DNA of 64,000 bases, from the NCBI GenBank assembly GCA_965116695.1, contig OZ220706.1:5270001-5334000 (forward strand), read 5' to 3'. Below are positions 17,171-25,605 of this stretch, piece by piece; positions within the stretch are counted from its first letter, which is position 1; every line of letters starts with the position of its first letter. This DNA comes from JAJDTT01 sp965116695 (lineage in GTDB: Bacteria > Acidobacteriota > UBA6911 > RPQK01 > JAJDTT01). The notes beneath the pieces were generated by a model, which was not told the DNA's origin, made no database searches, and was given only the letters and a program-made list of their open reading frames with translations. Both the position numbers and the translations under genes were made by a program.

Positions 17171-19699
17171 ATGGGTCCCTTGATGAGATCGTTTCTGACC
17201 TCTATCGCTTCCCTCTGGCTCGGTCTTTCCGTGGCATACGGCAGCCACTCCATGCGGCCGGCCCCGAGTCACGATCCGGCGTTGCTGTCGGCTCGGATTT
17301 TTCCCGAATCGGCCACGCTTCGGGAGAAGGGGGCGTCGCAGCGGTTTCTGGTCATCGGCAGGTTCGCCGACGGCTTGGAGCGGGATCTGACCTCTGCGAG
17401 CCGATTCGGCCTCGGCGATACCAGTCTGGCAAGCGTCGACGAGGCGGGCAATGTCAGCGCCCTGGCCGACGGCGAGACGGAACTCGAAGCCGAGATCCAG
17501 GGGCACGAACTCCGGGCCGCGGTGCGAGTCGTGGACTCGGGTCGGGAAACCCCGTTGAGCTTCGAGGGCGCGGTCTCACCCGTTCTCACCAAGACCGGCT
17601 GCAACGGCAGCGGCTGTCATGGTGGGGTCAAGGGAAGGGGCGGGTTCAAGCTGTCGCTCAATTCGTTGAATCCACGCGAGGATTACGACTGGATCGTGCG
17701 AGGGGGCGTCTACCATGTGCTCTCGCCGGAGGCGGGCGAACCTCTGGTTCCACGGATCGATCTGGCCGAGCCGGCCGAGAGTCTTCTCCTGAAGAAACCG
17801 ACCTTTGCCATTCCTCATGGCGGCGGGCCGCGCTTCGATACGGATTCCCGGGAATACGAAGCGATCGTGAACTGGGTCAAAAACGGCGCTCCCTTCGACC
17901 CGGAAGGAGGCGTCGCCGTTCCGCGGATCGAGGCGGTGGCGGTCTACCCGGAGGAAATCGTCCTGGATGGCAACGGAGTCCATCGCTTGGCGGTTACGGC
18001 CAAATTGTCCGACGGCCGAACCCGGGACATCAGCGATGAGGTTCGCTACGAGTCCCAGAACCGGGCTGTGGCCAAGGTGGATGCCGACGGCGTGGTCACT
18101 GCCGTCAAGACCGGCGAGACCAACGTCCTGGTCCGGGCCGCCGGCCACACGGTTCACGCCCGCATCGGCGTCATCGCCGAACCCATCGCCGACTACCCCG
18201 AAGTCCCCGAGTGGAACTTCATCGACCGGCACGTCATCGCCAAGCTGAAGCGGTTTCACCTGATTCCGTCGGAGCTCTCGGACGACTCCGAATTCCTGAG
18301 GCGGGTCTGCCTGGACGTCATCGGCACCCTGCCGCCTCCGAACCGGGTCCGCGAATTCCTGGAGGACCCCGATCCGGACAAACGGAACAAGCTGATCGAG
18401 ATTCTGCTGGACTCGCCGGAATTCGTGGATTTCTGGACCTTCCGTTTTTCCGATCTCCTGCGGTTGGTGCAGGAACCCGGTTACAGCCAGCTCTACTACG
18501 AGTGGATTCGGACCAGCGTCGCGTCCAACAAGCCGTACGATCAGATGGCCCGGGAGCGTCTGGACGCCCAGGGCCGGGACCGGCCGTCGCGGCACTACTA
18601 CGAGAACAACTCGCAGCCGGAGCGGATCCTCTCCGAGGAGCTGCGCGTGTATACGGGGCGGCGCTTCGACTGCGCCCAGTGCCACGACCATCCCTTCGAG
18701 CCCTGGTCCCAGGATCAGTTCTGGGGTCTGGCCGCCTTCTTCGGAAACCTGGACTTCATCGGCTACTACGACATCGCCTTCGACAACCCGGCCGGCGGTT
18801 ACGGAGACAAGGGGAAGGCGGGGCCGTTGATGCATCCCCGGAAGAAGACCGTGGTCCACCCGGAATTCCTGGACGGGACCCCGTTGGCGGAGGAGTTGAG
18901 GCCCAACCAGCGCCGGGAGTTGGCCAAGTGGCTCACCTCTCATCCCTATTTCGCCGAAGCCTTCGTCAATCGGATCTGGGGCTACTTCTTCGGGCGAGGG
19001 ATCGTGGATCCGGTGGACGATTTCAAGGCCTCCAATCCGCCCACCCACCCGGAGCTCCTCAAGGCGCTGGCCGCCGATTTCCGGGAGAACGGCCACGACC
19101 TCAAGCGCCTGATTCGCTGGATCGTGCAGTCCAGGACCTATCAGCTCTCGAGCCGGCCCAACCAAAACAATCGCGGCGACCAGGTCAACTACTCCCATTT
19201 CCTGCCCAGGCCGCTGGAAGCGGAGGTTCTGCTGGACGCCATCTCCCATGTGGCCGGTGTGCCCGAGGTCTTTCACGAGAAGCCGGAGTCGCTGGAGGGG
19301 CAGCCTCCACCAGGAACTCGGGCCATCCAGTTGAAGGCTCCGGTGCGCTATTTCTCGCATTTCCTGGACCTTTACGGCCGCCCCATGCGTTACGCGGTAC
19401 CGGAGCGCGATGCCGGCCCCAGCGTTTCCCAGGCCCTGCACGTCTACGCCGGGAAGACCTACACCGAAAAACTGACCCGGGAGGGCGGTCGGATCAGCCG
19501 GTTGGTCCAGGAGCAGATGTCGCAGGGGGACATCATCGAACACCTCTACCTGGCGTCACTGTCCCGCCTGCCCACGGGCGAGGAAAAAGACCAGTTGGAA
19601 GCGGTGTTGGCGAATATCAAGATGCCGGGCCGGAAGCAGGCGTTCGCCGATCTGACCTGGGCATTGCTCACTTCCAGGGAGTTTGCGTATAACCATTGA
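17171..19699 (+). CDS. DUF1549/DUF1553 (PSD1-type) protein with two Big2-like domains
   Basis: 842-residue secreted protein. Signal peptide (RSFLTSIASLWLGLSVAYG), then a Big2-like domain (about 37-125), a small cytochrome-like segment with an unusual C144-x4-C149-H150 motif followed by GGVKGRGGFKLSL, a second Big2-like domain (about 255-338), and DUF1549 from about 350 (WNFIDRHVIAKLKRF). A classical C501-AQ-C504-H505 motif lies in DUF1549. DUF1553 occupies about 570-830 (NRIWGYFFGRGIVDPVDDF). It probably acts in the periplasm or at the surface; no activity is established. Gene order PPC, PSD1, DUF1501 recurs at 50.8-56.7 kb. Confidence 0.92.
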   Translation: MGPLMRSFLTSIASLWLGLSVAYGSHSMRPAPSHDPALLSARIFPESATLREKGASQRFLVIGRFADGLERDLTSASRFGLGDTSLASVDEAGNVSALADGETELEAEIQGHELRAAVRVVDSGRETPLSFEGAVSPVLTKTGCNGSGCHGGVKGRGGFKLSLNSLNPREDYDWIVRGGVYHVLSPEAGEPLVPRIDLAEPAESLLLKKPTFAIPHGGGPRFDTDSREYEAIVNWVKNGAPFDPEGGVAVPRIEAVAVYPEEIVLDGNGVHRLAVTAKLSDGRTRDISDEVRYESQNRAVAKVDADGVVTAVKTGETNVLVRAAGHTVHARIGVIAEPIADYPEVPEWNFIDRHVIAKLKRFHLIPSELSDDSEFLRRVCLDVIGTLPPPNRVREFLEDPDPDKRNKLIEILLDSPEFVDFWTFRFSDLLRLVQEPGYSQLYYEWIRTSVASNKPYDQMARERLDAQGRDRPSRHYYENNSQPERILSEELRVYTGRRFDCAQCHDHPFEPWSQDQFWGLAAFFGNLDFIGYYDIAFDNPAGGYGDKGKAGPLMHPRKKTVVHPEFLDGTPLAEELRPNQRRELAKWLTSHPYFAEAFVNRIWGYFFGRGIVDPVDDFKASNPPTHPELLKALAADFRENGHDLKRLIRWIVQSRTYQLSSRPNQNNRGDQVNYSHFLPRPLEAEVLLDAISHVAGVPEVFHEKPESLEGQPPPGTRAIQLKAPVRYFSHFLDLYGRPMRYAVPERDAGPSVSQALHVYAGKTYTEKLTREGGRISRLVQEQMSQGDIIEHLYLASLSRLPTGEEKDQLEAVLANIKMPGRKQAFADLTWALLTSREFAYNH

Positions 19700-19705
19700 A
19701 AGCAC

Positions 19706-19722
19706 CCCGGGCCCTTCCCGGG
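19706..19722 (+). other. Intercistronic hairpin between PSD1 and DUF1501
   Basis: CCCGGG-CCCTT-CCCGGG forms a GC-only six-pair stem in the 51-bp gap between the two genes, with no U-run after it. It could stabilise the upstream transcript or attenuate the downstream gene. The paralogous operon has hairpin repeats in the equivalent gap (55269-55345). Confidence 0.4.
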
Positions 19723-19750
19723 CCCCGGATCGTGGAGGCTTTGGAGTCGG

Positions 19751-21091
19751 ATGAAGAAAGTCGGTTGCCTGACCTGTACCGAAGCGGAACTGGGCCGGCG
19801 GGATTTCCTGCGGGTGGGCTCAGTGGGCGCACTCGGACTCAGCTTGAGCCAGATCTTGGAATGGGAGAGCCTGATGGCCGCCCCGGCCGCTCGAGCCAAG
19901 AAGGGGGAAGCCTGCATCCTCCTCTGGCTGGGGGGCGGTCCCAGTCAGATGGACACCTGGGACCCGAAATCCAACAGCGCCTTCAAACCCATCGCCACCA
20001 ACGTCGACGGCATCCAGGTCTCGGAGATCCTGCCCTTGACCGCCCGGCACATGGACAAGCTCTCCGTCATTCGGTCCATGCATACCGAGGAGAACAATCA
20101 TCCCCAGGGGCACCACTACGTCCTCACGGGGCACCGCCCCAACGCCGCCGACAAGTTCCCCAGCTTTCCTTCCATCATCACCAAGGAACTGGGACCCCGG
20201 GGAGAAGTGCCGCCGCATGTCCTCTGTCCCGGTTGGGACTCGGCCGATGCCAAGCGCTACAACGATCTGTTCCGTTCCGCTTTCCTGGGCGCCAACTACG
20301 ATCCCATGATCCTGGCGGACCGGGGCGAGAAGGGGATCGACGTCACCGACTTGGTCCTGCCCCAGTCCTTTCCCGTGGAGAGCCTGGAGAACCGCAGTTC
20401 CTTTCTCAAGATCGTGGACCGCTACTACCGCCGGAAGGTGGAACTGGCCGAGTTCTCCAATATGGACGGCTTCCGGGAGCAGGCCCTGCAGATGATCCTG
20501 TCCCCGGCAGTCCGGGACGCCTTCGATCTTTCTCAAGAGCCGGAGAAGATGAAGGAGGCCTACGGCAAGCACAAGTTCGGGCAGAGCGTCCTGCTGGCCC
20601 GGCGCCTGGTGGAAGCCGGCAGCCGCTTCGTCACCGCCTCCGGCTACAGCCACAACGTCTGGGACACGCATGGCGACAACGACGCCAAGCACCGGGACGA
20701 GTTGGTGCCTCCGTTGGACCGGGCGCTTTCGACCCTGCTGGAGGACCTGGACCAGAGAGGCCTCCTGGAAACCACCGTCGTCCTGGTGATGGGCGAGTTC
20801 GGCCGCACCCCCCACATGAATCCGAACAATGGACGCGACCACTGGCCCGAATGCTGGTCTCTGGCCCTGGGAGGCGGAGGCATCCGCGGGGGGCAGGCGG
20901 TCGGCGCCAGCGACGATCGGGGCGGTTACGTGGCCGAGCGAATGGTCACCATGGGAGACCTGCACGCCACCATCTACAAGGCCCTGGGGATCGACTGGAC
21001 CAAGGAATTGATGAGCCCCACGGGCCGTCCCATCAAGATCGCCAACTCCATCGACGACATGACAGGAGTGCCCCTCAAGGAGTTGGTCTGA
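19751..21091 (+). CDS. DUF1501 protein of the first three-gene operon
   Basis: 446-residue DUF1501 protein. The N-terminus has a double-Cys segment (GCLTCTEAELGRRDFLRVG) containing a Tat-like RRDFLRVG signal. Family blocks: GGGPSQMDTWDPKSN, NHPQGHHYVLTGHRP, VLVMGEFGRTPHMN, NNGRDHWPECWSLALGGGG and ATIYKALGIDWTKEL. The alkaline-phosphatase-like fold suggests a hydrolase, but metal-ligand identity cannot be confirmed by eye. It is very similar to the protein at 55398-56744, including C-terminus. The stop overlaps the proposed CTG start of the next gene (CTGA), suggesting translational coupling to the ABC transporter genes. Confidence 0.93.
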   Translation: MKKVGCLTCTEAELGRRDFLRVGSVGALGLSLSQILEWESLMAAPAARAKKGEACILLWLGGGPSQMDTWDPKSNSAFKPIATNVDGIQVSEILPLTARHMDKLSVIRSMHTEENNHPQGHHYVLTGHRPNAADKFPSFPSIITKELGPRGEVPPHVLCPGWDSADAKRYNDLFRSAFLGANYDPMILADRGEKGIDVTDLVLPQSFPVESLENRSSFLKIVDRYYRRKVELAEFSNMDGFREQALQMILSPAVRDAFDLSQEPEKMKEAYGKHKFGQSVLLARRLVEAGSRFVTASGYSHNVWDTHGDNDAKHRDELVPPLDRALSTLLEDLDQRGLLETTVVLVMGEFGRTPHMNPNNGRDHWPECWSLALGGGGIRGGQAVGASDDRGGYVAERMVTMGDLHATIYKALGIDWTKELMSPTGRPIKIANSIDDMTGVPLKELV

Positions 21092-22131
21092 ACGGGTCCG
21101 GCATCCCGTCCGCTCGAGTTTCCCCCTCTCGATCCGGAAACCGGTTCAAACGTCGAGACCTGCTGCTGGGTGGGTCCGCCTCGGCGGCCGCACTGCTTTC
21201 CGGCTGCGCCGGCGCCGAGCCTGACGGCCGGCGGGAGCAGATCCGGATCTCCCTCGTCGGAGCGGTGTTGAACAACCCCTTCTGGGACCTGATTGCCCGG
21301 GGCGCCCGGGCCGCCGGCCGGGACCTGGCCGGGACGGCCGTGACCTACGCCGCACCCGAAGAATTCAGCCTGGCCAACATCAACGCGCTGATTCAAAGCG
21401 TGATCGCCGGATCTCCCGACGGGATCGCCATCGACTACCGGGGACGGGAGTTCGAGGAGGTCACACGGCAGGCGCTGGATCGGGGAATCGCCGTCCAGTT
21501 CTTCAACAACTTCGAAGGGTTCGATTCGGCTGATCCCAGGATCGTACGGTTGTCGGAAACGGCCGTCGGTCTGGACAAGATGGAAGCCGCCCGCCGGAGC
21601 GGGGAAGCGTTTCTGGAACATCTGACGCCCGGCGATCCGCTGGTTCTGTTCAACGGGCTCCCGGACTCTCCGGAGCACCTCACCATCCAGAACGCCTATC
21701 TCAAGGTGTTCGCCGAAGCGGGGTGGCCCCGGGAGCGGATCGAGCGGTTCCCGGTGGGACTGGACCCGGCTCAGAATTTTCAGCTCATGAAGGTCTACTT
21801 GACGGCGCATCCCGAGACCCGCGGCATCGTCTGTTGGGACTCGCTGACGGGATCGGCGGCGGCGCGGGCCAAGGCGGACGTCGGACTGGACATCCCGGTC
21901 GTGAGTTGGAACCTGGACGCGATCACCATACGGAGCGTGAGGGAAGGGGCTCTCACCCTGACTCTGAGCCAGCAACCGTACCTCCAGGCCTACTACACCG
22001 TGGTTGCCCTCTATCTCAAGCTCAGGCACGGAATCCTGGAAACGCCGTTCGTCGACCCGGGCCGGCTGCTCGTGGACCGATCCAACATCGACCAGGTGGA
22101 GGAATTGTTCAATCAAGGGATCCTGGGGTAG
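21088..22131 (+). CDS. Sugar-type ABC transporter substrate-binding lipoprotein, CTG start proposed
   Basis: About 347 residues; periplasmic binding protein of the ribose/galactose type (Peripla_BP_4-like: ISLVGAVLNNPFWDLIARGA, then IDYRGREFEEVTRQALDRGI). The N-terminus carries a Tat-like RRDLLLGG signal and a lipobox LSGC (Cys at residue 40). No ATG, GTG or TTG lies in frame between the preceding stop and this signal. The only good candidate is CTG at 21088, overlapping the DUF1501 stop, with AAGGAG at 21077-21082. An internal GTG at 21265 would delete the signal. Family and export are firm; the start is inferred. The sugar is unknown. Confidence 0.82.
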   Translation: MNGSGIPSARVSPSRSGNRFKRRDLLLGGSASAAALLSGCAGAEPDGRREQIRISLVGAVLNNPFWDLIARGARAAGRDLAGTAVTYAAPEEFSLANINALIQSVIAGSPDGIAIDYRGREFEEVTRQALDRGIAVQFFNNFEGFDSADPRIVRLSETAVGLDKMEAARRSGEAFLEHLTPGDPLVLFNGLPDSPEHLTIQNAYLKVFAEAGWPRERIERFPVGLDPAQNFQLMKVYLTAHPETRGIVCWDSLTGSAAARAKADVGLDIPVVSWNLDAITIRSVREGALTLTLSQQPYLQAYYTVVALYLKLRHGILETPFVDPGRLLVDRSNIDQVEELFNQGILG

Positions 22132-22143
22132 GTAGGAACAATT

Positions 22144-22260
22144 GTAATGGCGCCCATTGCGGGCGCCCTCTTGGATCCCCTGGTAAGGGCGCCCCTTGTG
22201 GGCACCCTCGTCGATCCCCTGGTAGGGGCACCCCTTGTGGGTGCCCTCTTCGATTCCAAA
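22144..22260 (+). repeat. Three tandem 39-bp hairpin repeats
   Basis: Three consecutive 39-bp units start at 22144, 22183 and 22222. Each has a GC stem (GGCGCCC/GGGCGCC in unit 1; GGGGCACCCC/GGGTGCCC in unit 3), a loop ATTGC or TTGT, and a conserved linker CTC..GATCCCCTG. Stem bases change between units while pairing is largely kept. The array sits in the gap between the binding-protein gene and the permease gene, so it would be transcribed within the operon. Confidence 0.85.
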
Positions 22261-22282
22261 CGAAGCATGACGGGACCAGACG

Positions 22283-22314
22283 GAGAGTCGGCAACAGAAA
22301 AGCCACCGCTCCGG
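22283..22314 (-). repeat. Single decayed copy of the GGAGC-hairpin family
   Basis: On the minus strand the segment reads GGAGCGGTGGCTTTTCTGTT then GCCGACTCTCCG. It aligns with the unit at 24136-24165 (GGAGC, GGCGGC-TTTCTT-GCCGCC, ACTCCG) but the stem is partly broken. It lies between the 39-bp repeats and the permease start. Confidence 0.55.
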
Positions 22315-22359
22315 CGAAGTAATTCCGGCTCCAGCCATGCAAGATGAGGGAACTGCGTA

Positions 22360-23355
22360 TTGAAGGGAGCGAACAGACTCTTGATCCGGACACTCCGTCG
22401 TCCCGAGTCGGGTCCCCTGGTGGGTCTGCTGGCTCTCGGACTTCTGTTCCAGATCCTTTCGGGCGGAAACTTCCTGACCTTTCCCCAACTGAGCGCTCTG
22501 GCCGCTCTCTCGGCTTCATTGGGAATGGTGGCCCTGGGCGTGACCCTGCTCATGATCAGCGGGGAGTTCGACCTCTCGGTCTCCCAGACCTTCGCCTTGG
22601 CGCCCATCCTTATGGGCCGTTTGATGACCGATCTGGACTGGCCGGCCGCATCAGCCCTGGGATTGGCCCTGACCGGTGTGCTGCTCGTGGGTCTGATCAA
22701 CGGACTGTTGACCACGCTGGCCCGAATCCCGTCGTTGATCGTGACCCTGGGAATGTTGTTCGCCGTCACCAGCCTGAACCGGATCCTGGCCGGCGGCTAT
22801 CCGGTCCAACTCTACGGCCGGGAGGGCCCGGTGATCCGACTCATGGGTGAGGACGTGCCGGCCACGCCCGTGGGCGCCCCGTTCCTCTGGATGTTGGTCG
22901 CGGCAGCCATTCTCTGGTTCGTCCTGGAGCGGACCGGCTACGGGAACTGGTCCCGGGCGGCCGGTCACGCGGGCGGAAACGTGGCCCGGGCCATGGGGGT
23001 GCCCGTCGCCAGGGTCAAGGTGGCCAACTTTGCCCTCTGCGCGGGGCTGGCCGGATTGGCCGGTTGCCTTCAACTGGCGGATTTCGGGTCGTCCGGAGTG
23101 AGTTCGGGCGAAAACTACAATCTGCTGGCCATCGTGGCCGTGGTCATGGGGGGCACCTCCCTTTTCGGGGTTCGCGGCACCATCCTGGGGACGCTGCTGG
23201 GAACCTTGATCCTGGGGGCCCTCAAGACCGGCCTCATTCTGGTCGGGACGCGAGGCGAATACTATACGGGCCTGATCGGCGTCCTCCTGTTGGTCGTGGC
23301 GGTGATCAACGCCCGGGCCGAGAAGGTCCGCAGTGGGGATGAGCGAGGCTCGTGA
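22360..23355 (+). CDS. Sugar-type ABC transporter permease
   Basis: 331-residue RbsC-like inner-membrane permease with about nine to ten hydrophobic helices. Family blocks are TLLMISGEFDLSVSQTFALA and LINGLLTTLARIPSLIVTLG, NFALCAGLAGLAGCLQL, and NLLAIVAVVMGGTSLFG with GTILGTLLGTLILG. Together with the binding lipoprotein and ATPase it forms a CUT2-class importer for a monosaccharide or similar. Start is TTG at 22360 with GAGGG nine bases upstream; the N-terminal residues before the first helix are otherwise unremarkable. Its stop overlaps the start of the ATPase gene by 4 bp (GTGA). Confidence 0.93.
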   Translation: MKGANRLLIRTLRRPESGPLVGLLALGLLFQILSGGNFLTFPQLSALAALSASLGMVALGVTLLMISGEFDLSVSQTFALAPILMGRLMTDLDWPAASALGLALTGVLLVGLINGLLTTLARIPSLIVTLGMLFAVTSLNRILAGGYPVQLYGREGPVIRLMGEDVPATPVGAPFLWMLVAAAILWFVLERTGYGNWSRAAGHAGGNVARAMGVPVARVKVANFALCAGLAGLAGCLQLADFGSSGVSSGENYNLLAIVAVVMGGTSLFGVRGTILGTLLGTLILGALKTGLILVGTRGEYYTGLIGVLLLVVAVINARAEKVRSGDERGS

Positions 23356-24104
23356 ACCTGCCAATGGGTCAGCAGCCACCGGTCGTGGAGTTGTTGGAGG
23401 TCTCCAAGACCTACGGCGAAGTGGAGGTGCTGGGAAACGTCACCCTCTCTCTGGGCGCAGGGGAAGTGGTCGCGCTGATCGGAGACAACGGGGCGGGGAA
23501 GTCCACGCTGGTCAAGATCGTCAGCGGCTATCTGAAGCCGACTTCGGGGCGAATAAAGGCCGGAGGCCGGGAGGTCCGTTTCGAGTCCCCCCGGGAGGCC
23601 CGCCGGCGCGGCATCGAGACCGTCTATCAGGACCTGGCCATCATCGGCCAGTTGAGCCTGTGGCGAAACTTCTTCCTGGGTCAGGAATTGAGGGCAAGGT
23701 CTCGCGGCGTGAGGGTTCTGAACCGGAACGCCATGAGAAGAATCTGTCTCGAACGGCTCCAGGATTTCGGCCTGGAGAGTGTCCATTCTCCCGACCAGCC
23801 GGCGGCCTCTCTGTCGGGAGGCGAGCGCCAGACCCTGGCCATCGCCCGGGCAGTCCATTTCGAATCCCGCCTGCTGATTCTGGACGAGCCCGTAGCCTCC
23901 CTATCCGTACGGGAGGTCCGCCGGGTTCACGAAACCATCGCTCAAGCCAGGGAACGAAGGCTGGCCATCCTCTACATCGACCACAACATGAACCACGTGG
24001 TCCCCGTCGCCGACCGGATCGCCGTCCTGGAGCGTGGCCGCCTCAAGAAGGTCGTAAAAAGTGGAGAGGTGAGCGCCGCCGACTTGGCCGATCTACTGGC
24101 GTGA
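23352..24104 (+). CDS. Sugar-type ABC transporter ATP-binding protein (single domain)
   Basis: 250-residue cytoplasmic ATPase. Walker A GDNGAGKST, Q-loop in ETVYQDLAII, signature LSGGERQ and Walker B LLILDEPVASL are intact, and the switch His is in YIDHNMNHV. Most CUT2 importers use a double-length ATPase (RbsA type, about 500 residues); this protein is a single domain, as in the FrcA type, so it would act as a homodimer. GTG start overlaps the permease stop by 4 bp, giving coupled translation. The substrate is unknown. Confidence 0.94.
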   Translation: MNLPMGQQPPVVELLEVSKTYGEVEVLGNVTLSLGAGEVVALIGDNGAGKSTLVKIVSGYLKPTSGRIKAGGREVRFESPREARRRGIETVYQDLAIIGQLSLWRNFFLGQELRARSRGVRVLNRNAMRRICLERLQDFGLESVHSPDQPAASLSGGERQTLAIARAVHFESRLLILDEPVASLSVREVRRVHETIAQARERRLAILYIDHNMNHVVPVADRIAVLERGRLKKVVKSGEVSAADLADLLA

Positions 24105-24110
24105 TCGCCC

Positions 24111-24187
24111 GGAGCGACTTTCTTGTCGCCAACCGGGAGCGGCGGCTTTCTTGCCGCCGAACTCCGGAATAACAGCGGCCCGAAGAG
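24111..24187 (+). repeat. Two-unit GGAGC-hairpin repeat with tail
   Basis: Two units with a 25-bp period: GGAGC at 24111 with stem GCGAC-TTTCTT-GTCGC, and GGAGC at 24136 with stem GGCGGC-TTTCTT-GCCGCC. The stems differ but pair perfectly and share the loop. A tail follows (CTCCGGAATAACA, then GGCCCGAAGAG) that closely matches the tail of the element at 55269-55345. It lies just after the ABC ATPase stop and before the convergent SDR gene, so it could also act at the 3' end of the transcript. Confidence 0.85.
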
Positions 24188-24305
24188 CCAACGGGAACAC
24201 GGCAGAATGAGCACATGAGGCACAGGGGGGATAACAGTCCCCTGTATCCCTCCTGCCCGCACCTGCCGGCCGCCGTCGTTTGCAGTTTTGTGACGTCCGT
24301 GGGGT

Positions 24306-25106
24306 TCAATACGGCAGCAACCCGCCCTCGACATTCATGGCGCTGGCCGTAATGTAGGCGGCATCATCGGAGCAGAGGAACGCCACCACGTTGGCCATGT
24401 CCTCCGGTTGCTGAATCCGGCCCAACGGAATGCTGTCCACAGCGCCCGCTTTGACCGACCCCTCCGGAACGTCCAGAATCTTGGCCGTCTCGCGATCGAT
24501 CAGGTCCCACATGGGCGTATCGATGATGCCGCCGCAGATGCTGTTGACCAGGATCTGGTGATCGGACAGCTCCAGGCCCAGTTGCTTCCCGAACCCGATG
24601 GCCGCGTGCTTGCTGGCGGCGTAGGCGCCCAGTGGCGTGTTCTTCCCCGGCGCGATCTTGCCGGCCCCCGAAGCGTTGATGACGATCCGCCCGCCATGAC
24701 CCTGCCGGATCATCTGCCGGGCTGCGGCCGTGCAACAGAGAAAGACCCCCTTGGCATTGACCGCCATCAGGCGGTCCCAGCTCGCTTCGTCGGTGTCGAT
24801 CAGGCGTGCCACGATGCCGATCCCGGCATTGGCCACCAGGATGTCCAATTTGCCGAAGGCTTCCACCGTCGCGGCGATCATGGCGTCGACATCGCCGGAG
24901 CGGGTTACGTCCGCCCGCAGACCCACCGCCTCGCCGCCGCCCGTACGAATTTCCGCCGCAACGGACTCGGCGCCGTCCCGGTCGATGTCCGCCACCGCCA
25001 CCTGCGCCCCTTCGCGGGCCAGGCGCAGGGAGATGGCCCGGCCGATGCTGCGTCCGCCCCCGGTGACCAACGCGGTTTTTCCCTCGATTTCCGAATACCT
25101 GGCCAT
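24306..25106 (-). CDS. SDR-family oxidoreductase
   Basis: 266-residue short-chain dehydrogenase. Cofactor motif TGGGRSIG (residues 15-22), the NAG motif (LVANAGIGI), the catalytic Ser in INASGAGK, and the catalytic pair in YAASK are all present. Asp in VADIDRDG at the end of the second strand favours NAD(H). The C-terminus (ASAMNVEGGLLPY) is normal for the 3-ketoacyl-reductase/sugar-dehydrogenase type. It lies 31 bp downstream of a VOC-family gene on the same strand. The substrate is unknown. Confidence 0.92.
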   Translation of the reverse strand: MARYSEIEGKTALVTGGGRSIGRAISLRLAREGAQVAVADIDRDGAESVAAEIRTGGGEAVGLRADVTRSGDVDAMIAATVEAFGKLDILVANAGIGIVARLIDTDEASWDRLMAVNAKGVFLCCTAAARQMIRQGHGGRIVINASGAGKIAPGKNTPLGAYAASKHAAIGFGKQLGLELSDHQILVNSICGGIIDTPMWDLIDRETAKILDVPEGSVKAGAVDSIPLGRIQQPEDMANVVAFLCSDDAAYITASAMNVEGGLLPY

Positions 25107-25137
25107 GGTCGTGCGCTCCCCTGTTCGTGTCCCGGAC

Positions 25138-25599
25138 TCAGTCGGTGAACTCCATCAATTCCAGGACGAATCCATCCGGATCCTTGAAGAACACCACCTT
25201 CAGGGCGCCGTACTCCCAATCGTCTCCCAAGTCGAAGACCACCGGCTCGGAGACAAACTCCACTCCCGCCTCGGTGAGCTCTCGATAGGCTCGATCCATG
25301 TCCTTCACCCCGAAGCAGAAATGCCCCTGGTTGGACATGCCCAGCACGGCGTTGGAGTTTTCACCCGGGGGTTCGACGTAAAGCTGCAGGTCCACCAGAA
25401 TCCCGGGCGTATCCGGAATGGCCAGCCGGACCACTTGCATCACTACGGTCTCCTTGGCCGCCATCTGGGAGATTTCCTTCCCTTCCAGCCGGTGCCGTTC
25501 AACTTCCTTGAAACCGAGCACGTCGCAGTAGAATTTGAGTGAACGGTCCAGATCGCTGACGGTGACCGCCACGTGGTCAAGATTCCTTACCCATTCCAT
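25138..25599 (-). CDS. VOC-family (glyoxalase/dioxygenase fold) protein
   Basis: 153-residue vicinal-oxygen-chelate protein with two beta-alpha-beta-beta-beta units. The first metal ligand is the His in LDHVAVTVSDLDRSLKFY, followed by GHFCFGVKDMDRAY with a second His and LELMEF with the C-terminal Glu. These three (H, H, E) suggest a working metal site. Substrate could be a glyoxalase-type or a sugar-isomerising one; it cannot be decided. I use ATG at 25597-25599, which has GGAGG seven bases upstream; a TTG two codons earlier is less likely. Upstream of the SDR gene, probably cotranscribed. Confidence 0.88.
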   Translation of the reverse strand: MEWVRNLDHVAVTVSDLDRSLKFYCDVLGFKEVERHRLEGKEISQMAAKETVVMQVVRLAIPDTPGILVDLQLYVEPPGENSNAVLGMSNQGHFCFGVKDMDRAYRELTEAGVEFVSEPVVFDLGDDWEYGALKVVFFKDPDGFVLELMEFTD

Positions 25600-25605
25600 A
25601 ACCAA

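Noticed and set aside
15002..17506. 834-codon minus-strand frame opposite the PPC gene
   Set aside because: Shadow of the PPC and PSD1 genes, low-complexity composition (His/Gln/Arg/Gly), no domain.
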